A DNA stretch of 64,000 bases from Tetradesmus obliquus. Its lineage: Eukaryota > Chlorophyta > Chlorophyceae > Sphaeropleales > Scenedesmaceae. The translations under genes and the position numbers were made by a program. The stretch lies in contig CP126199.1 of assembly GCA_030272155.1 (NCBI GenBank), positions 5,506,501 to 5,570,500 on the forward strand, read 5' to 3'. Under the pieces are notes generated by a model. That model was not told where the DNA came from, searched no databases, and saw only the letters and a program-made list of their open reading frames with translations. This document shows, piece after piece, positions 38,016-47,535 of the stretch; within the stretch, counting starts at the first letter, position 1; every line of letters starts with the position of its first letter.

Positions 38016-38471
38016 GCAGCATGATTGGGGGCTGCAGCTGCTGGTGCTGAGTGTGCTGGCTGCGGCGCTGTTCCGGCCCAGGCTGCTGCTGCTGCTGCTG
38101 CTTTGGTGGTGGCGGTTGTGGTGGTGGCGGTGCTGCTGTCAGATGCAGCGTCAGCGAGCCGTCATGGCAGGTGACGTCAGCGATGCGGCAGCCGAAGAAG
38201 CGCGCCAGGGCGCTGGCGGCAGCACTTGCTTTGCTCGCTGTGAGGAAGCACTGTTTGAAGCAACAGCGGAGGCAGCGGCAGCAGCAGCCGTGGCAGCAAG
38301 GTATGGTTGTGTTACAGGCAGTTGCCATGCCACTTATGCCGCCGAACAGTTGAGGTGCATTTGTTGGTTTTCAACGACGCCATGCGCCATGCAACCTTTT
38401 ACTTGGTACTTGCCACCCCTAACACCCCATAAATTGAGAGGCAGCACGCTGGGCTCTGCCAGGTGTAACTC

Positions 38472-38514
<43 letters not shown>

Positions 38515-39507
38515 CAGCAGCAGCCTGGCACAGAGCATCGATGGCAGGCTGCCCTGCCTCACCTGTGTGGTGGCATCAGGCATGACGCGCGGCTCCAGCC
38601 GCACGTCATCAACAGTGGCGCTGACGCTTGCAGGACTGGTGCTTGCAGGACCGCTGCTTGCAGGAAGGCTGCTTGCAGGACTGCTGCTTGCAGCACCGCC
38701 AGGGCCGTTGGTGGGAGCAAGCAGCCCTGGCAGTGTTAGTGGGCAGGGGCGTTGCAGCATGGCAGCATGACGGCAGGAGCAGCAGCTGAGCAACCAGGCA
38801 AGAAGCTTGTGTGATGGTGGTGCCATGGAATCAAACTGCTTGCAGGAGATATGCTTCGAAGGGGAAAGACGTACAGCTGCTGCTGCTGCATCAGCAACTG
38901 CGGGCTGCACAGTACACGCAGGGTGCGTGTGCGGGGCCAGTGCATGGCCATGGCCGCTGCCAGAATGCTGCAGCTGCTGTGCGGCTCAACAGCAGCCATG
39001 ATGCTGCACTGTGTGTGAGCGCTGACGTTGCGCGCTGTGCTGTGACCGCGCAACGTGGTACAGATGCGCTACGCTGTGATATGCGGGAGCTGTGCTGTGC
39101 TATACATGTACTGTTGTGCTGCTAGGCGCTGCCCTACGCAACCTGTGCGAGCTGTGTTCACCATGTGCTGTTCTCCTGTGTGATGCACTCTGTCATGTGC
39201 TGTGGTCTGCCACATCCTGCATTCTGGCATGTGCTGCATTCTGGCATGCACAGTATTTTGTCATGTGCTGCGATTCTGGCATGTGCTGTGTGCTGTGCTG
39301 TGTCCGCACTGCTGCTGTGTTGCACTCATGGCCGGCAGCCGCACCTGGCTGCAGCGCCTCCTGCAGCACCTGCAGCTGCACCCGCTGCGCGCTGCCAAGC
39401 ACTCCAAGTGTGTGCCGCCCGAAGTGGGTGTTGACAGCGGCCTTGGCACGGGCAGGCAGCTGAATGCCGTGTTGCAGAAGCTCTGCTGACAGCAGCTGCG
39501 CTTTGTC
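33697..39507 (-). CDS. Giant Gln/Ala-rich, RS-rich CCCH protein with duplicated C-terminal module
   Basis: Three exons are supported: 39507-39345, 38726-38563 and 38250-33697, joined in phase; at least 1626 residues. The true first exon lies above 39507 and was not found. Features in order: a short helical N-terminus, Pro-rich and long poly-Gln tracts with coiled-coil-like repeats (LAARSGLQRQQQQ, LAAKAGLQRQRQQQQ), an RS domain (plus 36420-36715; RSRSRSRSRS, SRSPSPVPSW), a MTFMLAKNRALVVPKKALKA motif, a Gln/Trp/Tyr-rich prion-like part, one CCCH finger (C-x5-C-x5-C-x3-H, plus about 35255-35300), then Ala-rich linkers. The C-terminus holds two copies of a ~100-residue module sharing VEPCLY, HFGLPDELCE and FAGDY..LRMWA. 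RS plus CCCH suggests a role in pre-mRNA processing in nuclear speckles. The module is not one I know. Confidence 0.8.
38473..38511. repeat. (CAG)n array in an intron of the giant CCCH gene
   Basis: On the sense strand this is (CTG)13. It lies in the intron between exons 38726-38563 and 38250-33697, nearer its 5' end, and so does not sit at the acceptor I use. Confidence 0.9.
39180..39300. repeat. Tandem repeat of TGTGCTGCATTCTGGCA units
   Basis: Four imperfect copies of a ~17-30 bp unit (ATTCTGGCATGTGCTG) inside the intron after exon 39507-39345 of the giant CCCH gene. Confidence 0.75.
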
Positions 39508-40286
39508 CTGCAAGCACCAACAAGAAGCAAGGCAGGGGCGTTGAAGCGGGTGCTGCCTTTGCAGGACATGCAGCAGGCTGTTGAGCAGTAGCGCCTCAGG
39601 CTACGCTGTCCTGCTGTCGCTGTGCGCCTGTCTCATGCTGCGGCTGTGCACAGTTTGTGGGATGTGTTGTAATAAAGGGTAGAGCACTAAAGACTCGCAT
39701 TTACTCGGTGCCATTGGCGGGCAGGGGGCGCCATTGTGCTGCTGATAAAATCTGGGCAGGCCAGTCTTGACAGCTTAGTTGTTGGAGCTGTTGCTCCCAC
39801 CTGTTTTCCGCCCATAGCAGGAGAGTTTTGCTTATCAGCATCGCTGCTCTTATGTCCGGAGGGCTGATAGGGATCCTTATGAAGTCCGCGAATGCAGGAA
39901 AGCAGAGCCATTTAGCTGTTTCAGGGTATGATATGGCCTCCCAGTGAACATTTAAAGTCACTTATCATTAATCCATGGCTAGGCGCTCACACAAGGCACT
40001 AGGTAGACCAATCCAAGAAATTTCAGGACACAGCACGGGGTGGAACACTTGATGGAGAGAGCGATGCGGGGTTTACATGTAATAGTTTTAGCTACGAAGT
40101 CTAGACTTCAGCAGCAGCAACGCATATATGTGGTGGTGCTGTGGGCTCGATGCACTTCTGAAGTGCAAGTGTCACTTCTGACAAACAACAGCCTGTTACG
40201 TCTACGCCTTGCATTGCACGTTATATGTCTATGCTGATGCTGCTGGGGTCGTACTCTTGCAGCTGCAGAGGTGCTGAGCCAGCACC
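39508..40286. other. Divergent intergenic region, unresolved 5' end of the CCCH gene
   Basis: Separates the minus-strand CCCH gene from the plus-strand BRO1 gene. It probably holds the missing first exon(s) of the former and both promoters. A leucine-rich open stretch (EALLLNSLLHVLQ) at about 39562-39602 on the minus strand could be coding, but I find no good GT donor after it. Confidence 0.4.
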
Positions 40287-42556
40287 ATGGCCGTGATCAA
40301 GCACTCCTACACAGTCAACGGTAACCGCCTGCTCGATGGATTACTGAAGTTGCTGATGCACGCCATTCGCTGAAACTGCTGGAGCATTTAACGCAGTTGC
40401 AACCACGCAGCCAGCATGGAGGCACCTGTGCAGGCCAGCAATGCTCCAGCAGCAGATGCAGTAAGAACACATGTGTTTGCTTTCACCCTGCTGCCACTCA
40501 AGGCCAGGAACCAGCCTAGGGATGCACCCAAGTTTATCACTGAGCAGCAAAGTAGTGCTTTCGATGAGAACTCGCCTCTCAAGGCAGGCAAGGCTGGCAA
40601 AGCAGCAACTGGCAACAGTGCCGGCCCCAGTGCTGGTGCTCAGCAGTTCCTGCAGCAGCTGTGCGCAGCAAGGAGTGAGGCACTGGATGTGCTTGGCGAC
40701 ACAGCCAGCAGCGGTGCTCCTGTACAGGCAGCTGTCAACAGGTATGGGGCATTGTTTCATGCACCTCCATGCACTCTGCATTGTGTGCTGTGAAGGCCAG
40801 TGGCAGTTGAAGCGTCTTGTTGTACAGATGCTAGTGCCAGAGGATTCATGCTTGAGAGCGGTAGCAGCCCTGTCCACAAACATGGTGCTTGAGATAGCAC
40901 CTATCTCTGACAACGCAATGCGCTGTGTTTGCATGCGTTGCAGGTACCTGGCAGCCCTACTGGACCTAGCTGCAGGAAGCCAGACAGCAGCAGCAGTACA
41001 GCAGCAGCAGCTGCAGGGGCTCATGGAGGAGCAAGGCTTCCAGCAGCTGCCTGGCAGCACAGCTTTTCCTGCAAGCTTGCAGGAACAGCAGCAGCAGCAC
41101 CCTGCCAGCAGCCTGCAGCCGTACCTGCTGCGGCACTTGCTAGTCTTCGGCTGGGCAGACACACTAATGCCTCTGGCCAACCCCAGCAGCAGCAGCAGCA
41201 GCAGCGGGAGCTGGTGGTCAAACAAGCAGCAAGCAGGGGCTGCTGCAGCGGCTGTGGCTGTGTCCTGCAAGGATGCCTTGCAGGAGGCAGCCACGATGCT
41301 GCTGGCTGCAGCAACTTGGCACATGGTCAAAGGTGCTGAGCTTGCAAGCAGTGCAGCAGCAGATGGGCTGGCTTCAACAACAGCCATGGAGGCATACAAG
41401 CAGCAGCGGACTGCTGCGGGCTTGCTGCAGGGCGTGCAGCAGCTGCTGCCGCAGCTGGTGGGCTGGCTGGGATGGGACCTGCAGCAGCAGCTGCTGCTGG
41501 GGCTGCAGAGCCTGGCACTGGCTGATGCCCAGGTGGGCATCTGACAGGCACTGTTGCACATTTACTGTCATGTTGGGCTGGCGGTGCTGCTGGATGCAGC
41601 GAGTGTATGTGCGTTAACAGCAGCAGCGCATCCCAGTGACCACCAAAATGATGTGCATGCTGTCCACTTGAGCTCATGTGCCAGTAGCGACATGCATGTG
41701 CAGCAGAAGTCGTGCTAAGTTGCACAGCCATGCACACACTTTTCTGCTGCTGCCCTGCTGCCCTGCAGAGCCTCACGCTGCAGCGCGCTATCGCCAAGTC
41801 ACACCAGCCCTCCCTCATAGCAGGCATCGCTGCAGACACAGCAGCCCTCTACTGCACAGCACACCAGCACATCCAGGCATGCACGGTAGCTGCAGCAACG
41901 CAGCAGACACAGCAGCAGCCAGCTGGCGGCCTGTTGTCCGCAGCTGCTGGCACTGGCTGCACAGCAGCAGCGTTTGAACGTGAGTTCTCATCACCACTGC
42001 CAACCGGCATCACTTGGGGTTCGCAGGGGCGGTACCTACCAAAGCTGCTGGCGTTTCTAAAGTACCAGGTCGCATACTGCTACGCTGTGTCAGCTGTCTA
42101 TGCAGCAGATGCCTCCCTGGCAGGCAGTGAGGCAGGCACAGCAGTAGCCTGGGCTGGTGAGGCCAGCCGCCTGGTCAAACATGTGTACAGCCTGGGCGTT
42201 GACTTTGACCGGCTGGAGCCGCCCACTGCACGGCAGCAGCGGCAGCAGCTGGAGCGCAGCTTGGATGGCAAGGTGCAGGCCTCGCTGGGCAAGTGAGTGT
42301 ACATGCAAGTGTGTGTTTTTGCAAAGAGCAAAGCAGAAATGTGTATGAGGTTTGAGCTGCTGGCCACTCATTGTGACGGCCGAGCTGACAGCTTCACTCT
42401 TGATGTGCGTGAAGGGGCAGTTGCGCATGCCACAGCATCCTCGCAGCTGTGCTTCTGAAGCATTGGTTTTGCTGCCGCAGCGGCTGCATCTCGTTGATAG
42501 GTGCCAGAGCCGCACACCTCCACTGAACACGCTACCTCACATGTGGCGCCTCGTCA

Positions 42557-42588
<32 letters not shown>

Positions 42589-43317
42589 TGCACCCGCGAC
42601 AACGCCAGCATCTACTACCAGCCAGTGCCCAAGCAGCTGCCGCCGCTGCCAGCACCCAAGCGGGCGGTGGAGCCGCTGCCCTACCAGCTGCCACCTGCTG
42701 CTGGCCAGCTCAGCGCTGAGCTGGCTGCGCAGTTAGTTGCAGCTGTCACTGGCAGGCAGGCAGCTGCAGGCAGCAGCAGCAGCAGGGAGCCGCAGTATCG
42801 GCTTCAGACTGGCAGTGAAGCAGCAGCACTGCCACTGACAGCAGCAGGAGCTGGAGGAAGTGCTGCAGCTGGCATGGCAGGAGATGGGAGTGCTGCAGGT
42901 GCAGGGCTCGATGCAGCTGCCGAGGGAGGCGCAAACCAGCCAGCGCAAGCAAGCAGCAGCAGCGGCAGCAGCGGTGGCGGCTGCTCGTGCTGGCGTGTGC
43001 TGGTGCTGGTGGTATGTTACCCGCTGCTGATACTCGTGTCGCTGCTGGGCGTCATTGTGTGGCTGCTGCTGCTGCCATTCAAGCTGTGCTGCTGCTGCTT
43101 GCCGTGCGCGTGTGCGGTGCAGCTGATGTGGAACGTTGTGGAGTACCTGATAAAGGCTCCGCTGAATGCTGCCATCTGGGCGGCAAACTCAGGGGCAGCA
43201 GGGGGCAGTGCTGCTGAGCATCAAGGTGGCAAAGACAGTAGACCTCCAGGAGGCACAGCAGATGGTGGCAGGGCTGGTCCGCATGGCAGTGGTGCCAGGG
43301 ATATAGAGGCTCCTTAG
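40287..43317 (+). CDS. BRO1-domain protein with C-terminal membrane anchor
   Basis: Five exons join in phase: 40287-40320, 40411-40741, 40944-41532, 41769-42292, 42588-43317, giving 735 residues. The ATG sits in CACCATGG. The body is a BRO1 domain, the banana-shaped helical fold that binds ESCRT-III tails in Bro1/Alix proteins and in plant BRO1-like proteins. Markers are FTLLPLKARN near the start, a long helical middle, SLTLQRAIAKSHQPSLIAGI, YLPKLLAFLKYQVAYCYAVS, and DNASIYYQPVPKQLPPLP, equivalent to the usual 'N.IYH..VP' segment. After a Ser/Ala-rich linker the C-terminus has a hydrophobic stretch (LVLVVCYPLLILVSLLGVIV), a Cys cluster (LCCCCLPCAC) that could be palmitoylated, and a second amphipathic segment. 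This implies direct membrane attachment in place of recruitment by ESCRT alone. Acceptor 5 follows sense (CTG)n. Confidence 0.88.
42559..42583 (+). repeat. (CTG)8 at a 3' splice site
   Basis: Runs directly into CTGCCAG and exon 5 of the BRO1 gene. Confidence 0.88.
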
Positions 43318-43945
43318 GCTGCAAGCGGAGCAGGCAGCTTTTGAAAAGAAAGCCTCAGCAGCAGCGTGATGTGTTGGTTAATGGTATTCTCATCGGCAAG
43401 CGTTGGCTGTGGATTGGTTTGGCTGTGTTTCCTTACATTGCTGCAGTCATTGGTAAACCCTCTGCACAGCTTCAAGCTGTCGCACGTGAAGTGTCCAAGG
43501 ATAACGTTCGCATGTCTGTTGTGTGTCTCAGAAGCACAGATGACGTCAACACTGTGTATTCATCAATACCTTTCGAATCAGACTCTCAGGGACATGCTCT
43601 CGTTCGCTGCTCAGCCAACACCACGATGCACTGGATCGGTCACATCAATACAGAGACGCCCTGAGCTCTTGCACATGGGTCAAACGTGCAGCAAACGACG
43701 ACAAAGACATAGCTGTAGGACGCAATGTGAGCGCCCAGCAGTGGTTGCCACCAGCAGCAGTACAGCACTACCTGCTGTTGTTGCTGCTGCTTGCAGCACT
43801 GATCAGCCTTTCCGTGCGTCCCACTCGCACAGCGGCCTCAAACTGTTCAACGGCATACAAAAGCATCATCACTTCTACAGCACAGCAGCAGATCTAGTAG
43901 TGGCTGTTCAACAACTCAGCACATCCGCGTCAGTATCCGTCTCCC
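43318..43945. other. Intergenic region between BRO1 and HIT genes
   Basis: No gene supported. A frame of about 100 codons (43341-43664) has no recognisable features. The region should hold the BRO1 3' UTR and the HIT promoter. Confidence 0.5.
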
Positions 43946-45473
43946 ATGTACCCAGACAGTTCATCATGCTGCTTGCTGCTGCCAGGCGTCGCTGGCTGCA
44001 TCTTCTGCCGCATAGTGAATGAGAGTGGCACAGCAGGCTCAAGGGTACTCTACGAGGTGAGTCTGCGGCAACTTGCTGCGGCAGAGCTAGCAAGGCATAT
44101 GCTGTTTACTCTCGTCATGTCCTGCAAGGCATGCACTCCAGTTTCAATAACATGTGGCTGCTGCACATGCCAGCAACTATGTGGATGCAAGAATCCTGCG
44201 TTCTGCATCAAGTTGGTCATGTTCTCTGTGTAAGCTGGTGCTGCTGCTGCTACTGCTGCTGCTGCTGCTGCTGCCAGGATGAGCTGGTGGTGGCGCTGCC
44301 TGATCACCGCCCTGCAGCAGCACAGCACCTGCTGGTCATGCCGCGGCAGCACATCCCCAACGTGACCAGCCTCACAGCAGCAGACACACAGCTAGGTGAG
44401 GAGGCTGGCAGCAGCAGGTGTTGGGCCCTGCTGAGAGCCTATAACAACCATGATGGCTGGGGTTGCTTGTTGAGCAGTTGAGCAGATTATGCACGGCTGT
44501 TGGATTCGCACCCAGGGTGTTGCGCGCGGCAGCAGGCGTGCAGCTTGGTGTATGCACGTGCTCATCAGCTTGTGCTGCTAATCCTGTCGGTCACTTAACT
44601 GTTGACAGAGAGTTTGCATATAGCATGTAAGCATGGAAGTATCCTGAGCACTGTGTGCAGCAGCGCAGGTTGAGGCTGGTCTCAGAAAGGGATCTTTCTT
44701 GTGCATTGCGCCTGCTGACTCACAGTGCGCCACATGATGGAGGTGGGGCAGCAACTGCTGCAGCAACAATCCACCGACCAGCAGCAGGGACAGCCTGTAG
44801 CGGCCGCACAGCAGCAGCAGCAGCAGCAGCAGACACCATGGCCAGCACAGCAGCAGGCACTGCCATTGCCAAGGCGGCAGCAGCAGCCGGGGCAGCAGCA
44901 GCAGCGCTTCAAGTTTGGCTTTCACAAGCCGCCCTTCCGGAGCGTGGACCACCTGCAGTGAGTGGCCGCTGCCGCCTCTGCCAAGCAGAGCTGCATCACT
45001 GCTGGTGCTGCACTGCGCAGCATGTGCCGCATGCCACCTAGCACCTGAACTGATGTTGCCACAGCTAGTTGCATTTGTTAAGAAGGGGGTGCCTAGCAGA
45101 GCTTGCTGATGACAGCCTTGCTCTGTGTTGCACCTGCTCTCAGATGACAACTCTGCCGTCCTGCTGCTGCAAAAAGTAAACTTCACCTCAAACGCAGGAC
45201 ACAACGTAGGACACGCGCTTAGCCAACACTGTACGGCTCTGTCTCACTACTGCTGCTGCCGTGTGCTGTTGTGTGCTGTGGCTGCTGCCTTGCAGCCTGC
45301 ACTGCTTCCAGCTGCCGCACCTGTGGTACCGCTGGGGGCAGTATCAGGCGGGCGTAAACTGGGTCACAGGGGATCAGCTGCTGGATGAGCTACAGCGGCG
45401 GCCCTCACCCAAGCAGCAGCAGCAGCTGTTGGTTGGGCCCATGAGGCAAGGAACAGACGAGGAGGCTATGTGA
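43946..45473 (+). CDS. HIT (histidine triad) family protein, HINT3/aprataxin-like
   Basis: Four exons join in phase: 43946-44056, 44278-44395, 44726-44957, 45296-45473, giving 212 residues. The HIT fold is clear: CIFCRI (Cys18/Cys21, zinc-knuckle type as in HINT proteins), ELVVALPDHRPAAAQHLLVM, PRQHIPNV, and FGFHKPPFRSVDHLHLHCF, which contains the histidine triad H-x-H-x-H needed for nucleotidyl/phosphoramidate hydrolysis. The triad is split across the last intron: the codon for its second His is completed in exon 4. The FGFHxPPF block points to the HINT3/aprataxin branch. A Gln-rich insert of about 40 residues lies between two helices of the fold, unusual for this compact family. The start at 43946 gives a short leader; an acceptor-like CTGCTGCCAG at about 43983 leaves open a spliced upstream start. 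A diverged second copy of the last exon follows downstream. Confidence 0.92.
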
Positions 45474-45577
45474 GTTGGAGGCTGCTCTGAGCCAGCCAGC
45501 GCGGTTGCATATGTGGTTCCAGCAGTAGTACACGGCTCGATTTGAAGACTGTGGCCAATTTATTTATGTTACCAGGC

Positions 45578-45735
45578 CTGCATAAACTGGGTGACCGCGC
45601 AGCAGCTGCTGGATGAGCTGCAACGGCGGCCCTCATCCAAACAGCAGCAGCAGCAGCAGCTGTTGGCTGGGCGCGTGAGGCAAGGAACAGACGAGGAGGC
45701 TGTGTGAGTTGGAGGCTGCTCTGTGGCAGCAGGCA
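45578..45735 (+). repeat. Second copy of the HIT gene's terminal exon
   Basis: About 150 bp from the last exon (WVTGDQLLDELQRRPS...QGTDEEAM, stop) and the start of the 3' UTR recur 230 bp downstream as WVTAQQLLDELQRRPS...QGTDEEAV and stop. The copy keeps an open frame, has an acceptor-like TTATGTTACCAG just before it, and expands the Gln run. It could be an alternative last exon or a decayed duplicate. Confidence 0.88.
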
Positions 45736-47216
45736 CGACTTGCGCGGCTGCACACGTGGCTGCGCATTGTACAGCACTTAAATTAAATTATTCGGGCCGA
45801 CTTATCACATCAGGGGTGAGCGGCTGCTACCACCATACTATAAGTATCTGCAGTTCAGCAGGTAACTTTGACGACATTTGCTTGGTTGAATTAGGTGCGC
45901 ATCAGCTCAGGCTGCAGCAGGGTTTATATTACAGTGCAGGCGGCACTACTGCAGTGCATTGCAGCTGCATGACCTTGAGGCTTTTCTACAAGCGAAGCGG
46001 GGCCTTGACACGTGCCAATCGGCTTGCAAGCTGCAGCGTGCATGTTGCAACAAACATTGTACATTGCCCACAAGTTTGTAACATCTGAACTCAACTAGAG
46101 TAAAATCCGCTTCAAGCCAAGTTGGCAAGGGCCTACAGCATGCCCCGATGCTTTACAGCACCCAGCTGTGACACTGTCTGCCCAGGAACATGTGACACAG
46201 AACATGCATCAATGGACTGCTTTCAACAAGCAAACCAGAAGCAATGTTGCACTCCCCTCGCGCGACCCAACACATCACACCAGTTGCCCAGCATGGGTAA
46301 CCAACGCTACATGTGCTCAAGACGGCGCGCACCATGCTGCAAGCAGCAGATCTCGACTCTTGACTACCACAGGAAGCAGAGCTCCAAATCTCATAACAAC
46401 ATGCAACAGCCCAGACTGGGAGAACTCTGCCCAGGAACATGACCGTCATGTAACATCAGGCCCATCCCAAATTTTCATTTGCGTATGTGATTAATGCAGT
46501 GTACAGCACCATGACGGCAAACAAGCATCAGGAAACTCCTTGCAGCACGCTGTACGCACCACACACCCAACAAAATCCCAACAAAAGTGTATTGTGCGTA
46601 TTTGATTGATTTGCAGTGTGCAGCAGCATGGTGGCAAGCAAGGCGCTACCCTTGCAACGCGCTGCATGCGCCAGGCACCCAACTGCAAACACCCTCGACA
46701 ATCTTAACCCACTACAAACAAGCCAGCAACTAGCCATGATGGCTAACCCAGCACGTCGCCAGACAGGCTTTCCTGAGCTTGGCGCCGCACATGCAGCCTG
46801 ACTAGTTGCTTTCAAGCATGCGCTTGACAACGCGAACTATTGTGCTGTACAGCACGCACCTTGCGGCTGCAGGGACCTGCACACTCAGCGCACATCACCA
46901 ACACTGCATGTGATGATATCAGCAGCCTGGCCAACTGTGCTGCCTTGGGCGCCGCCAGCACCGCACGCCTGAGCTGCATCACAGTTCTGAATCAGTACTG
47001 TACATGTTGAAGATACACTGCTGCGGCCGCCGCTGCTGCTGGCTGCTGCTGTCGCCGCCGAGGCACACGTCATTGCACAGCCAGCAAGGATGTCGCCAAC
47101 ACTGCCAGAGCCCGGCTGTTGTCGGATGCTAGGCTTGTCAGGCTGGGTCACAGCAGCAGCTCCCGCGGTGGAAGTGCGTACTCTGTGTGCTGTGAACGTC
47201 CTTTTCTGTGCATCAG
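45736..47216. other. Convergent intergenic region, HIT gene to ENT gene
   Basis: No gene supported. TGTAA at about 46076 could be a plus-strand poly(A) signal. A diverged two-copy block of about 120 bp is seen at 46480-46600 and 46600-46700 (GCGTATNTGATTNATNCAGTGT, then GCAGCANGGCAA). Confidence 0.45.
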
Positions 47217-47273
47217 CCCCAGAGCCATGACAGCAGCAGCCCTGCCAGGCGTGCTGCAGTGAGGGTCAGCGTC
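47217..47273 (-). repeat. Copy of the ENT gene's last codons and stop, beyond the stop
   Basis: The end of the last exon (LTLTAARLAGLLLSWLWG, stop; 47340-47397) is repeated almost exactly about 120 bp downstream on the sense strand. It lies outside the coding region. Confidence 0.88.
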
Positions 47274-47337
47274 AGCACCAGCAGCCACAGCAACACAAAC
47301 CACAGGCCTCACACCATGGCGACAGAAATCACAGGCC

Positions 47338-47484
47338 TCAGCCCCAGAGCCATGACAGCAGCAGCCCTGCCAGGCGTGCTGCAGTGAGGGTCAGCACCAG
47401 CAGCCCCTGCACCAGCTCCACGTCAGCAGCGCTGCCTAGGCCCTCACAGGCCAGCCAGAACACAAGGCTGGCCACGTGGCTGAG

Positions 47485-47535
<51 letters not shown>

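Noticed and set aside
38251-38328. First 26 codons of the uninterrupted frame before the giant CCCH exon
   Set aside because: A TTCAAACAG acceptor at 38251 joins the exon in phase 0 to 38726-38563, and the extra Cys-rich residues look like intron translation.
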